A program made the position numbers and the translations under genes. A DNA stretch of 64,000 bases from Streptomyces sp. NBC_01485 (GTDB lineage Bacteria > Actinomycetota > Actinomycetes > Streptomycetales > Streptomycetaceae). The stretch is from assembly GCF_036227125.1 (NCBI RefSeq), contig NZ_CP109435.1, forward strand, positions 1,984,001-2,048,000, read 5' to 3'. The notes under the pieces were generated by a model. That model ran no database searches and was not told where the DNA came from. It saw only the letters and a list, made by a program, of their open reading frames with translations. How positions within the stretch are numbered: the first letter of the stretch is position 1; every line of letters starts with the position of its first letter. Positions 36,002-49,360 of the stretch are shown piece by piece.

Positions 36002-37041
36002 AGCTGGGCCGTCCTCCGCCGTCGTACGAGAAAGATGAAGACCGGCCCGCCGATGATCGCGGTGATGATGCCGACCTGCACCTCGGACGGCCGTGCGACG
36101 ACCCGGCCGATGACGTCGGAGCCGAGCAGCAGCACCGGCGACAGGATGGCCGCGTACGGCATGATCCAGCGCAGGTCGGGGCCGGTGAACGAGCGCACGA
36201 CGTGCGGGACCATCAGCCCCACGAACACGATCGGCCCGCAGGCGGCGGTCGCCGCGCCGCACAGCACGGTCGCGGCGAGCATCGACAGCGCCCGGGTCCG
36301 GTTCAGGTCGGCGCCGAGCGCCTTGGCGGTGTCGTCGCCCATGGCCACGGCGTTCAGCGGCCGGGCGAGGACGAACGCGAGGAACGTGCCGACGGCCAGG
36401 AAGGGCAGCACCTGCCAGATGATCTCGTCGGTCGCCGAGGACAGCGAACCGACCGTCCAGAAACGCATCCTGGACAGCGCCGCTTCATCCATGATCATCA
36501 CGGCCTGGATGTACCCGTAGAGCGCGGCGCTGATCGCGGTGCCGGCGAGCGCGAGCCGCACCGGCGTGGCCCCCCGGCTGCCACCGAGGAACCAGACCAG
36601 CGCGCCGACCGCGGCCGCCCCGAAGAAGGCGAACCACACATAGCCGGTCAGGCTGGTGACACCGAAGTAGGTGATGGCGGTGACGACGGCGGCCGAGGCG
36701 CCCGCGTTGATCCCGAGCAGCCCGGGGTCGGCCAGCGGATTGCGCGTCAGCGCCTGGAGCACGGCCCCGGACAGACCGAGCGCGGCCCCGACGAGCAGCC
36801 CGAGCACGGTCCGCGACAGCCGCTCGTCGACGACGACGTCCGCGTACGTCCCCGAGTCCTCGAACAGTCCGTGCCAGACCTGCGTGACGGACAACTCCTT
36901 GGCCCCGACGGCGATGCTCGCCACCGCCACCAACGCCAGGACCGCCACGGCGGCAAGCAGCCCAACGGCACGTGTCGCGTGGCGATTCGGGGGCGCGGGG
37001 GCGGTCTCCGCGCGCTGCTCGGGAACACTGTCGACCAACAC
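35998..37041 (-). CDS. Iron-siderophore ABC transporter permease (FecCD family), subunit 1
   Basis: The protein has 347 residues from GTG at 37041, with about ten helices. Family motifs are RLSRTVLGLLVGAALGLSGAVLQALTRNPLADPGLLG and MGDDTAKALGADLNRTR. It is first in a coupled permease-permease-ATPase set. The start codon lies 4 bp from an iron box and no ribosome site is present, so the message may be leaderless. No siderophore-binding lipoprotein gene lies in this set, so the binding protein must be encoded elsewhere. Confidence 0.94.
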   Translation of the reverse strand: MLVDSVPEQRAETAPAPPNRHATRAVGLLAAVAVLALVAVASIAVGAKELSVTQVWHGLFEDSGTYADVVVDERLSRTVLGLLVGAALGLSGAVLQALTRNPLADPGLLGINAGASAAVVTAITYFGVTSLTGYVWFAFFGAAAVGALVWFLGGSRGATPVRLALAGTAISAALYGYIQAVMIMDEAALSRMRFWTVGSLSSATDEIIWQVLPFLAVGTFLAFVLARPLNAVAMGDDTAKALGADLNRTRALSMLAATVLCGAATAACGPIVFVGLMVPHVVRSFTGPDLRWIMPYAAILSPVLLLGSDVIGRVVARPSEVQVGIITAIIGGPVFIFLVRRRRTAQL

Positions 37042-37045
37042 GTAG

Positions 37046-37064
37046 TTAGGTTAGCCTACCCTGC
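37046..37064. promoter_or_regulatory. Iron box for DmdR/DtxR-type repressor
   Basis: TTAGGTTAGCCTACCCTGC matches the streptomycete 19-bp iron box (consensus TTAGGTTAGGCTCACCTAA) at most positions, and the left half TTAGGTTAG is perfect. It sits 5 bp upstream of the permease GTG and overlaps the expected -10 (TAGGCT read leftward), so iron-loaded repressor should block transcription of the three importer genes. Confidence 0.85.
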
Positions 37065-37161
37065 CATTCCCCCTCGATCCCTGGTCACGACCGTTGCCGG
37101 GTTCACAGGTTCGGGACCGCTCACGGGTTCGGGTCGCTCAGAGACTCACGGGCTCACGGGC

Positions 37162-38190
37162 TCACAACCCCAGCCGCGCCAGCGCCTTGCCCCCGTCCAG
37201 CTCGCAACTCCCCTCCCCCGCCGCCGTCCAGGCCGCCGCGCACAACGCCCGCAGCCCGTCCAGGGCCTCGCCCTCGCCGTCCAGCTCCAGCCGGTCCGCC
37301 CGCGCGGTCGCCGTCCAGCCACCGCACCGGAACCCGCCGTCGGCCACGCCCACCTCCGGCTGCCCGGTGAGCAGCCCGCGCAGGTCGTTGTCGACATACG
37401 TCGGCCGGTGCTGCGGCGGCGCGGCGAGCAGTTGAGCACCGTCCGTGACCCCCGTGAGCACGAGCAGCGAGTCGACCTCCCCGTTGAACGCCCCCTCGAT
37501 GTCCGTGTCCAGCCGGTCCCCGACGACCAACGGCCGCTCGGCGCCCGTCCGCAGGATCGTCTCCCGGTGCATGGGAGGCAGCGGCTTGCCCGCGACCTGC
37601 GGCTCGGCGCCGGTCGCGATCCGTACGACCTGCACCGCCGCCCCGTTGCCCGGCGCGATGCCCCGCCCGCTGGGGATCGTCAGGTCGGTGTTGGACGCGA
37701 ACCACGGCACCCCGCGCGCGACGGCGTAGGACGCCTCGGCGAACCGCCCCCACGGCAGGTCGGGCCCGCCGAACCCCTGCACGACGGCCGCCGGATCGTC
37801 GTCCGCCGATTCGACCGGCTCGAGCCCGCGCTCCCGCAGCGCGACCCGCAGCCCCTCCCCGCCGATCACCAGCACCCGCGAACCCGCCGGCACCTGCTCA
37901 CTGATCAGCCGCGCGACCGCCTGCGCCGAGGTGATGACCTCCTCGGCCCCCGTCGGTATCCCCAGCTCGGTGAGGTGCTCGGCCACGGTGTCCGGCGTCC
38001 GCAGCGCGTTGTTGGTGACGTACGCGAGCCGCATCCCGCCCGCGCGGGCGGTGGCCAGCGACTCGACGGCGTACGCGATCGCGTCACCCCCCGCGTACAC
38101 CACCCCGTCGAGGTCGAGCAGCGCCGTGTCGTACGCCTCGCTCAGGGCCTGCCCACTGGCCTCGGGCCTCGTCCTGACGCTCCGGCTCAT
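37162..38190 (-). CDS. HAD-superfamily phosphatase, class IIA (NagD-like)
   Basis: The protein has 342 residues. The nucleophile motif is LLDLDGVVYAG near residue 25, a Thr/Asn-rich motif II is YVTNNALRTP, and the C-terminal motif GDRLDTDIEGA completes the site. The inserted cap domain identifies subclass IIA, whose members act on nucleotides, sugar phosphates and 4-nitrophenyl phosphate. The last ~75 residues (GGWTATARADRLELDGEGEALD...) are an added alpha/beta tail, not part of the core. It is divergent from the DUF1015 gene, 83 bp away. Confidence 0.92.
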   Translation of the reverse strand: MSRSVRTRPEASGQALSEAYDTALLDLDGVVYAGGDAIAYAVESLATARAGGMRLAYVTNNALRTPDTVAEHLTELGIPTGAEEVITSAQAVARLISEQVPAGSRVLVIGGEGLRVALRERGLEPVESADDDPAAVVQGFGGPDLPWGRFAEASYAVARGVPWFASNTDLTIPSGRGIAPGNGAAVQVVRIATGAEPQVAGKPLPPMHRETILRTGAERPLVVGDRLDTDIEGAFNGEVDSLLVLTGVTDGAQLLAAPPQHRPTYVDNDLRGLLTGQPEVGVADGGFRCGGWTATARADRLELDGEGEALDGLRALCAAAWTAAGEGSCELDGGKALARLGL

Positions 38191-38273
38191 TGCACATCGC
38201 TCCTCGTTCGGTCCGCTTTCCCCCGATCATCCCGCATGCCACTGACACACGTAGACACACGTACGATGCCGGG

Positions 38274-39557
38274 ATGAACACAGCAGGTCACTCGGAAGCA
38301 ACGGCGCGCCGAGGCCTGGAACTCACCCCGTTCCGAGGCCTGCGCTACGACCCCGACCGGGTCGGCAGCCTCGCCGCGGTCACCTCCCCGCCGTACGACG
38401 TCGTCGTCCGCCCCGACGGCCTGCACCAACTCCAGGACGCGGACCCGTACAACATCGTCCGCCTGATCCTCCCCCAGGCCACCACCCCCACCGCCCGCAC
38501 CGAACAGGCCGCCGGCGCCCTGCGCCGCTGGCTGTCCGAGGGCATCCTGACGGCCGACGCCGAGCCCGCCCTGTACGTCTACGAGCAGCGGCACGCGGAC
38601 GGCATGCTCCAACGCGGCCTCATCGGCACCCTGCGCGTCTCGGAGCCGTCGGAGGGAATCGTCCTCCCGCACGAGGACGTCATGCCGCACATCGTCGCCG
38701 ACCGGGCGGCCCTGATGCGCGCCACGCACGCCAACCTCGAGCCCCTGCTCCTCACCTACCGCGGCAACGGCACGGCGGCCGAGATCGTGGACCGCACCGC
38801 GGAGCACCCCCCGCTCCTGTCCACCACCACGCAGGACGGCTACAGCCACCGGCTCTGGGCGATCACCGACCCCGCCGAGACGGCCCGCGTGCAGACGGAC
38901 CTCGCCCGCCACCAGGCCCTCATCGCCGACGGCCACCACCGCTGGGCGACCTACCTCCGGCTCCACGCGGAGCACCCCTCCCCCAGCCCCTGGGACCACG
39001 GCCTGGTCCTCCTGGTCGACACCGCCCGCTACCCCCTGCGCGTCCGCGCCATCCACCGCCTCCTGCACGGCCTGCCGGTCGCGGAGGCCCTGGCCGCGCT
39101 CGACGGCCGGTTCCGCGTCCAACGCCTGGCGGTCCCCCTCCCGGAGGCCCTCGACACCCTGGCGGACGCGGCCTGCGCGGGCAACGCGTTCCTCCTGGCG
39201 GGCGACGGCGCCTTCCACCTCCTGGACCGCCCGGACCCGGCGCTCCTCGACCGCACGATCCCCGCCGACCGCCCGGCGGCCTGGCGCACCCTGGACGCGA
39301 CGGTCCTGCACGCCACGCTCCTAGACCACGTGTGGCACATCCCCGAGGACGACCCCGCCCGCATCGCCTACATCCACGACACGGCCGCGACGGTGGAGAA
39401 GGCGGAACGCGACGGCGGTACGGCGGTCCTGCTCCACCCGGTCCGCGAGGAGGTCGTCCGCGACCTCGCCCGCCAGGGCGTCACGATGCCCCGCAAGTCG
39501 ACGTCGTTCGGCCCGAAACCGGCCTCGGGCCTGGTCCTGCGCGCACTCGACATCTGA
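38274..39557 (+). CDS. DUF1015 family protein
   Basis: The 427 residues from ATG at 38274 open with FRGLRYDPDRVGSLAAVTSPPYDVV, the signature of DUF1015, and include LIADGHHRWATYLRLH and HPVREEVVRDLARQGVTMPRKSTSFGPKPASGLVLRAL. The family is widespread and often near serine or phosphoglycerate enzymes. Its activity is not known to me. The conserved GHHRWAT His pair could bind metal or substrate. No ribosome site is strong. It ends before a near-perfect hairpin. Confidence 0.9.
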   Translation: MNTAGHSEATARRGLELTPFRGLRYDPDRVGSLAAVTSPPYDVVVRPDGLHQLQDADPYNIVRLILPQATTPTARTEQAAGALRRWLSEGILTADAEPALYVYEQRHADGMLQRGLIGTLRVSEPSEGIVLPHEDVMPHIVADRAALMRATHANLEPLLLTYRGNGTAAEIVDRTAEHPPLLSTTTQDGYSHRLWAITDPAETARVQTDLARHQALIADGHHRWATYLRLHAEHPSPSPWDHGLVLLVDTARYPLRVRAIHRLLHGLPVAEALAALDGRFRVQRLAVPLPEALDTLADAACAGNAFLLAGDGAFHLLDRPDPALLDRTIPADRPAAWRTLDATVLHATLLDHVWHIPEDDPARIAYIHDTAATVEKAERDGGTAVLLHPVREEVVRDLARQGVTMPRKSTSFGPKPASGLVLRALDI

Positions 39558-39566
39558 ACGCACAAA

Positions 39567-39599
39567 GGGGCGGGACCCGGTGACACCGGATCCCGCCCC
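39567..39599. terminator. Hairpin between DUF1015 and the FRRDD-repeat gene
   Basis: Arms GGGGCGGGACCCGGTG and CACCGGATCCCGCCCC flank one base (one G-T wobble). It lies 9 bp past DUF1015 and 22 bp past the stop of the convergent repeat-protein gene, so it can serve both. Confidence 0.85.
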
Positions 39600-39620
39600 C
39601 TAGACCTGTGTCAGGCCTCG

Positions 39621-41852
39621 TCAGTCCTCATCGCGCTCGGCCTTGACCTCGGCCACGTCGTCGACCTCGGCCTCCTCCACCACAGCCCCGGCGTCCTCGG
39701 TCTCGGTCTCACCCTCGGTCTCACCCTCGGTCTCGGTCTCGGTCTCGCTCTCGTCGAGGGCGTCGACGAAGTCCACCCCGTCGAGTTCGGCGAGCCGGTC
39801 AGAGGCGTCCGTGCTGCCGTCCTTGTCGGACTCGATGGCCTTCGCGAACCACTCCCGCGCCTCACCCTCGCGCCCGGCGGCGAGCAGCGCGTCGGCGTAC
39901 GCGTACCGCAGCCGCGCGGTCCACGGCTGGACGGAGTTGGCGGCCAGCTCGGGGCTCTGCAGCGTCACGATGGCCGCGTCCAGTTGCCCCAGGTCACGCC
40001 GGGCCCCGGCCGCGACGAGCCGCATCTCCACCTGGCCGGCCTTGTCCAGCTTGTTCACCTCGGGAGCGCCGGCCATGTCGAGTGCCTTCTCCGGCCGCCC
40101 GAGCCCACGCTCGCAGTCGGCCATGACGGGCCACAGTTCGACACCGCCGCTCATCCGCCGCGCGGCCCGGAACTCGGCGAGCGCCTCGCTGTACTTCTGG
40201 TTGGCGTACGCGGCGAACCCGCCGGCCTCACGCACGGCGGCGACGCGCGAGGCAAGCCGCAGGGCCACCTTGGAGTAGGCGTACGCCTGCTCGGGGTCCT
40301 CGTCGATCAGCCGGGCGACCATCACCAGGTTCCTGGCGACGTCGTCGGCAAGCGTCTTGGGCAGGCTCATCAGCTCCTGCCGCACGTCCTTGTCGATCTC
40401 CTCACCGGTGACGTCCTCCGGGATCGGCAGCCGCTTGATCGGCTCACGGTCGCGGTCCCGCTCGTCACGGAACCGGCCGCCACCACCCTGCCGGTCGTCC
40501 CGACGGTCATCACGCCCGTCACGACCCCGGAACCCACCGGGCCGCGCACCCCTGTCATCCCCACGGGGCCCACGAGCCCCCCGGTCGTCCCGACCACGGA
40601 ATCCACCGCCAGCGCCACCACCACGACTGTCGTCCCGCCGCACGAACCCACCACGGTCATCGCCCCGACGATCGTCACGCCGGTCATCGCGCCGGTCGTC
40701 ACGCCGGAAGGCGGGACGGTCACCGGAACCACCGCGGTTGTCGTCACGCCGGAAGGGGGGACGGTCGCCACCACGGTTGTCGTCACGGCGGAAGGGGGGT
40801 CGGTCACCGGAACCACCGCGGTTGTCATCGCGGCGGAAGGCGGGACGGTCGCCACCACGGTTGTCGTCGCGACGGAACGCGGGACGGTCGCCACCACGGT
40901 TGTCGTCGCGACGGAACGCGGGACGGTCGCCACCACGGTTGTCGTCACGGCGGAAGGGGGGTCGGTCTCCACGGTCGTCCCGACGCGGCCCACGGTCACG
41001 GTCGTCCCGCTGGAACGCCGGCCGAGAACCCCGATCACCTTCACGACGGTCATCACGACGATCGTCCCGACGGAAACCGGGACGGTCACCGGAACCACCA
41101 CGGTTGTCATCGCGGCGGAAGGGGGGACGGTCGCCACCACGGTTGTCGTCACGCCGGAAGGCGGGACGGTCCCCACGATCATCACGGCCCCGGTCGTCAC
41201 GACGATCGTCCCGGCGGAAGCCCCCACGCTCACCAGAGCCACCACGGTTGTCATCACGACGGAACGCGGGACGGTCCCCACCACGATTGTCGTCACGCCG
41301 GTCGTCGCGGCGGAAGGCGGGACGGTCACCGGAGCCACCACGGTTGTCGTCACGGCGGAAGGGGGGTCGCTCGCCGCGGTCGTCGCGCCGGAAGGGGGGT
41401 CGGTCTCCACGGTCGTCCCGACGCGGCCCACGGTCACGGTCGTCCCGCTGGAACGCCGGCCGAGAACCCCGATCACCTTCACGACGGTCATCACGACGAT
41501 CGTCCCGACGGAAACCGGGACGGTCACCGGAACCACCACGGTTGTCATCACGACGGAACGCGGGACGGTCCCCACCACGGTTGTCATCACGCCGGTCGTC
41601 GCGGCGGAAGGCGGGGCGGTCGCCACGGTCATCACGGCCCCGGTCGTCGCGACGATCATCGCGCCGGCCGTAACCACCGCCGCCACCACCACGGTTGTCG
41701 TCACGGCGGTTGTCGTCACGCCTGAAGGCGGGACGGTCGCCACGGTCCTGGCCCCCGCGGTTGGCACCGCGGTCGCCGCGGTCACCGCGGTCCCCATTGT
41801 CCCGTCGCCGCTGGTCGCGCTCCGGTCGATCGTCGGGAGAGTTGGTGGACAT
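39621..41852 (-). CDS. Arg/Asp/Gly-repeat disordered protein with TPR-like domain and acidic tail
   Basis: ATG at 41852 (AGGAG 7-8 nt upstream) gives 743 residues. Residues 1-470 are disordered and built from about 19 copies of FRRDD in units such as GDRPAFRRDDNRGG, plus two FQRDD variants, with alternating positive and negative charge and RGG-like ends. From 471 the chain is ordered: IPEDVTGEEIDKDVRQELMSL, then TPR-like helices (AYAYSKVALRLASRVAAVREA, YSEALAEFRAARRM). The last ~45 residues are strongly acidic (ETETEGETEGETETED). It lies 127 bp past the 5S rRNA gene, behind the rrn terminator. Such arginine-rich repeats bind RNA and can phase-separate. A ribosome-linked role is inference. Confidence 0.85.
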   Translation of the reverse strand: MSTNSPDDRPERDQRRRDNGDRGDRGDRGANRGGQDRGDRPAFRRDDNRRDDNRGGGGGGYGRRDDRRDDRGRDDRGDRPAFRRDDRRDDNRGGDRPAFRRDDNRGGSGDRPGFRRDDRRDDRREGDRGSRPAFQRDDRDRGPRRDDRGDRPPFRRDDRGERPPFRRDDNRGGSGDRPAFRRDDRRDDNRGGDRPAFRRDDNRGGSGERGGFRRDDRRDDRGRDDRGDRPAFRRDDNRGGDRPPFRRDDNRGGSGDRPGFRRDDRRDDRREGDRGSRPAFQRDDRDRGPRRDDRGDRPPFRRDDNRGGDRPAFRRDDNRGGDRPAFRRDDNRGGDRPAFRRDDNRGGSGDRPPFRRDDNRGGDRPPFRRDDNRGGSGDRPAFRRDDRRDDRRDDRRGDDRGGFVRRDDSRGGGAGGGFRGRDDRGARGPRGDDRGARPGGFRGRDGRDDRRDDRQGGGGRFRDERDRDREPIKRLPIPEDVTGEEIDKDVRQELMSLPKTLADDVARNLVMVARLIDEDPEQAYAYSKVALRLASRVAAVREAGGFAAYANQKYSEALAEFRAARRMSGGVELWPVMADCERGLGRPEKALDMAGAPEVNKLDKAGQVEMRLVAAGARRDLGQLDAAIVTLQSPELAANSVQPWTARLRYAYADALLAAGREGEAREWFAKAIESDKDGSTDASDRLAELDGVDFVDALDESETETETEGETEGETETEDAGAVVEEAEVDDVAEVKAERDED
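40951..41111 (-). repeat. 161-bp exact direct repeat inside the FRRDD gene, copy 1
   Basis: This block is identical over all 161 bases to 41389-41549, 438 bp away. It encodes the segment with REGDRGSRPAFQRDD and RDRGPRRDDRG. Smaller near-identical 39-45 bp units surround it. 438 is divisible by 3, so recombination between copies would keep the reading frame and drop 146 residues. Confidence 0.93.
41389..41549 (-). repeat. 161-bp exact direct repeat inside the FRRDD gene, copy 2
   Basis: Identical to 40951-41111. It holds the only other FQRDD variant of the protein. Absence of even silent changes implies a recent duplication or ongoing gene conversion. Confidence 0.93.
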
Positions 41853-41918
41853 CGGGTGACTCCTGTCTTCGGTACCGCAAAACATTCTCGCGCACCCGGG
41901 TACCCGGCGCGCTCCGGA

Positions 41919-41966
41919 AAAACAAAAGGACCCTTGGCCCCAGCTGAACGCTGGGACCAAGGGTCC
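41919..41966 (-). terminator. Intrinsic terminator of the rRNA operon
   Basis: Read leftward: GGACCCTTGGTCCCAGC, loop GTTCA, GCTGGGGCCAAGGGTCC, then TTTTGTTTTT. A 17-bp stem with a T tract is a classic rho-independent terminator 13 bp past the 5S gene. It separates the rrn transcript from the downstream FRRDD-repeat gene, which starts 67 bp later. Confidence 0.92.
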
Positions 41967-41978
41967 TTTCCAAAGATT

Positions 41979-42097
41979 GTTCGGCGGCGTCCTACTCTCC
42001 CACAGGGTCCCCCCTGCAGTACCATCGGCGCTGTAAGGCTTAGCTTCCGGGTTCGAAATGTAACCGGGCGTTTCCCTCACGCTATGACCACCGAAAC
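41979..42097 (-). rRNA. 5S ribosomal RNA
   Basis: Read leftward it begins GTTTCGGTGGTCATAGCGTG and ends GAGAGTAGGACGCCGCCGAAC, 119 nt, the standard streptomycete 5S sequence with complementary ends. It is the last gene of the rrn operon. It is about 100 nt from the 23S 3' end and no tRNA lies between. Confidence 0.97.
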
Positions 42098-42197
42098 CCT
42101 AATGGTTTCGAGCGAACAAGCACACTTTTTACTTGTTTTCAGCTCTAGCCGGCAACAGTCGTTGCCTCAGAACTAACACAGTGGACGCGAGCAACTG
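42098..42197 (-). other. 23S-5S spacer with the 3' arm of the 23S processing stem
   Basis: The segment 42177-42193, CACAGTGGACGCGAGCA on the + strand, is exactly complementary to 45325-45341 upstream of the 23S 5' end. Together they form a 17-bp long-range stem that loops out 23S rRNA for RNase III-type cleavage. No tRNA is encoded here. Confidence 0.8.
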
Positions 42198-47165
<4,968 letters not shown>

Positions 47166-47718
47166 TGTTTTCCCGACTATGCTTAATTAAAAGCGCGGGT
47201 CGACACCACGAGAGCGGAACAGCCAGGCGGAATAAGCCCGGCCGTTCACAGCGTCCTCGCTGTGTTTTGTTTCAAAGGAACCTCATCCCCGGCTATCACT
47301 GCCGGGAACGGGGTATCAACATATCTGGCGTTGATTTTTGGCACGCTGTTGAGTTCTCAAGGAACGGACGCTTCCTTTGTACTCACCCGAGAGACTCTCT
47401 CAGGCTTTCCTCCGGGCTTTTCCCTTCGGTCTTGCGTTTCCGACTCTATCAGATCCTTTTCTTGATCCGATTCCCTGTCGGCGGGATTGCCTTGGGCTTT
47501 GGGCTTTCGCCTGTCGGCCTTTCGACATTCACTACGTTAGCCGATTCCCTCCGCAACTCATAATCGAGTTCCGCCGAGTCGAATTCGGACATGCGGACAC
47601 GCCGAATTCACCCCCGCTGAGGGGCGCTGTAGTAGTGGGTTGGCCGCTTCCGGCTGCTGGCGATTGCCGTACCCGGTTCAAGCGGCTCGGGCTACGTTAC
47701 GCGCAGGCCAACAGTGAG
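47166..47718 (-). promoter_or_regulatory. rRNA operon leader and promoter region, 553 bp
   Basis: This gap has no protein gene and lower G+C than the rest, as expected for a multi-promoter rrn leader. On the minus strand, TTGCGG (47551-47556) and TAGTGA (47529-47534) have 16-bp spacing, and GATAGAGT (-10-like TAGAGT at 47443-47448) lies nearer the 16S. The conserved block TTGAGAACTCAACAGCGTG is at about 47341-47360. Several promoters in tandem are usual for streptomycete rrn operons. The exact start points are not visible. Confidence 0.65.
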
Positions 47719-48360
47719 TCAACTTCGTCGACGTCGTGGGGCGTGGGCCCGATAAGGGCTCACCGTCGGGTCGTTGGCGACCCAGTATCGCCAGGGGTGC
47801 ACGGCCCCGTCGCCGGAGACTCCGGTGCGTGGGCCGCTGCGTACCTGGTCCGAGGGGACCGGGGTGCCCGTCAGGATCCTCAGCGGGGTGTCCCCGGTGG
47901 CGCAGGCGTCCGTGCCGTCAAGGGTTCTGTCCACGTCCAGGGCGGTGGCCAGGCGGGCAGGGCCTTTGGCCAGTTCCTTGTCATTTCGGGCTGAGAGTCG
48001 ACGTTTGCGCGCCGACTCGGCCCCCTCGACGATCTCTCCGGCGCGGAGCAGGACGGCGCTCGCCGTGCCGTCCGGACCGCAGACGAGGTTCATGCAGTGC
48101 CACATGCCGTAGGTGAAGTAGACGTACACGTGTCCCGGCGGGCCGAACATCACGCTGTTGCGGGCCGTGGGGCCCCGGAAGGCGTGGGAGCCGGGGTCGT
48201 TGGGGCCGTCGTAGGCCTCGACCTCTGTGAGGCGCAGGGTGATCGGACCGTCGGGGGTCGTACGGACGAGCAGGCGGCCTAGGAGATCCTGGGCCACTTC
48301 CAGGACAGGGCGGTCGAAGAAGGTCCTGGGCAGGGGCGTACGGTCGGGGGTCGCGATCAT
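47719..48360 (-). CDS. 3-methyladenine DNA glycosylase, Mpg/AAG type
   Basis: The 213 residues start [32 protein letters not shown]. The segment [21 protein letters not shown] carries the catalytic Glu, and [24 protein letters not shown] is the wedge region that flips the base out. The enzyme removes alkylated purines from DNA. The C-terminus ends in a basic RRRRS tail. It is upstream of the rrn leader on the same strand but without obvious link. It is divergent from spo0M. Confidence 0.95.
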   Translation of the reverse strand: MIATPDRTPLPRTFFDRPVLEVAQDLLGRLLVRTTPDGPITLRLTEVEAYDGPNDPGSHAFRGPTARNSVMFGPPGHVYVYFTYGMWHCMNLVCGPDGTASAVLLRAGEIVEGAESARKRRLSARNDKELAKGPARLATALDVDRTLDGTDACATGDTPLRILTGTPVPSDQVRSGPRTGVSGDGAVHPWRYWVANDPTVSPYRAHAPRRRRS

Positions 48361-48472
48361 GCCCGCCGAGCGTAGTGCAGACGGACGGGTGCGTCGGGGT
48401 GGTCAGCGGGTACGCGGCTTGCCAGGGTGTGGAGCGCGGAACCGGCCACGTCCGGATCGCGTTTGTAGGGGT

Positions 48473-48490
48473 CGAGGGATCGATCCCTCG
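48473..48490. promoter_or_regulatory. 18-bp perfect palindrome upstream of spo0M
   Basis: CGAGGGATCGATCCCTCG reads the same on both strands. It lies 32 bp before the spo0M start, in the divergent gap with mpg, where an operator would be expected. It is too close to the start for a terminator of mpg, which points away. The binding protein is unknown. Confidence 0.55.
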
Positions 48491-48522
48491 GTTGAGGTCG
48501 TAGAAGGTCACGAGGGAGAGAC

Positions 48523-49305
48523 ATGGCGTTCAAGAAGCTGCTCGCGAGCCTGGGGGCCGGCGGAGCCTCGGTCGAGACGGTGCTGACCGAGGTCAACGTC
48601 GTTCCGGGCGGTGTCGTCCAGGGCGAGGTGCGGATCCAGGGCGGGTCCGTCAACCAGCAGATCGAGGGGCTGTCGGTCGGGCTGCAGGCCAAGGTCGAGG
48701 TCGAGAGCGGTGACCAGGAGTACAAGCAGGACGTCGAGTTCACGAAGCTGCGGCTCGGGGGCGCGTTCGAGCTGCAGGCGGGTGCCGTGCACACGGTGCC
48801 GTTCGGGCTCGAGATCCCCTGGGAGACGCCGGTCACGATGATCGACGGGCAGTCGCTGCGCGGGATGAACATCGGGGTGACCACCGAGCTGGAGATCGCC
48901 CGCGCCGTGGACTCCGGTGACCTGGACCCGATCAACGTCCACCCGCTGCCGGCGCAGAAGGCGATCCTGGACGCCTTCATCCAGTTGGGCTTCCGCTTCA
49001 AGAACGCGGACCTGGAGCGCGGTCACATCCGGGGTACGCGGCAGAAGCTGCCGTTCTACCAGGAGATCGAGTTCTTCCCGCCGTCGCAGTACCGGGGGCT
49101 GAACCAGGTCGAGCTGAGCTTCGTGGCCGACGGGAACGCGATGGACGTCGTCCTGGAGATGGACAAGAAGCCCGGGCTGTTCAGCGAGGGAAGTGACACC
49201 TTCCGCTCGTTCCAGGTGGGTCTGCACGACTACCAGGGGACCGACTGGGCCGCCTACCTCAACCAGTGGCTGTCCGAGGTCGGCAGCAAGCGCAACTGGT
49301 TCTAG
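48523..49305 (+). CDS. Spo0M family sporulation protein
   Basis: The 260 residues from ATG at 48523 follow GAGGGAGAGAC. The sequence [47 protein letters not shown] and [10 protein letters not shown] form the arrestin-like beta-sandwich of Spo0M. In Bacillus Spo0M affects sporulation. In streptomycetes it has been tied to differentiation. A downstream 55-bp gap leads to a PEBP-like gene with its own ribosome site, so both could be co-transcribed. Confidence 0.92.
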   Translation: MAFKKLLASLGAGGASVETVLTEVNVVPGGVVQGEVRIQGGSVNQQIEGLSVGLQAKVEVESGDQEYKQDVEFTKLRLGGAFELQAGAVHTVPFGLEIPWETPVTMIDGQSLRGMNIGVTTELEIARAVDSGDLDPINVHPLPAQKAILDAFIQLGFRFKNADLERGHIRGTRQKLPFYQEIEFFPPSQYRGLNQVELSFVADGNAMDVVLEMDKKPGLFSEGSDTFRSFQVGLHDYQGTDWAAYLNQWLSEVGSKRNWF

Positions 49306-49360
49306 GCTCGGAACCACTGATTCCACCGTCTCCCCACAGGATCGTTCAGGAGGTACCCAG

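Noticed and set aside
40680..41720. Regularly spaced DNA repeats resembling a CRISPR array
   Set aside because: Units are 39-45 bp, coding in frame, with no unique spacers and no cas genes.
39643..42176. Large opposite-strand and other-frame open frames (Ser/Arg-rich 438 codons, Thr/Val-rich 730 codons, Val/Thr-rich 551 codons)
   Set aside because: They are frame shadows of the GDRPAFRRDDNRGG repeats. The chosen frame has a ribosome site, an ordered C-terminal domain and proper G+C bias.
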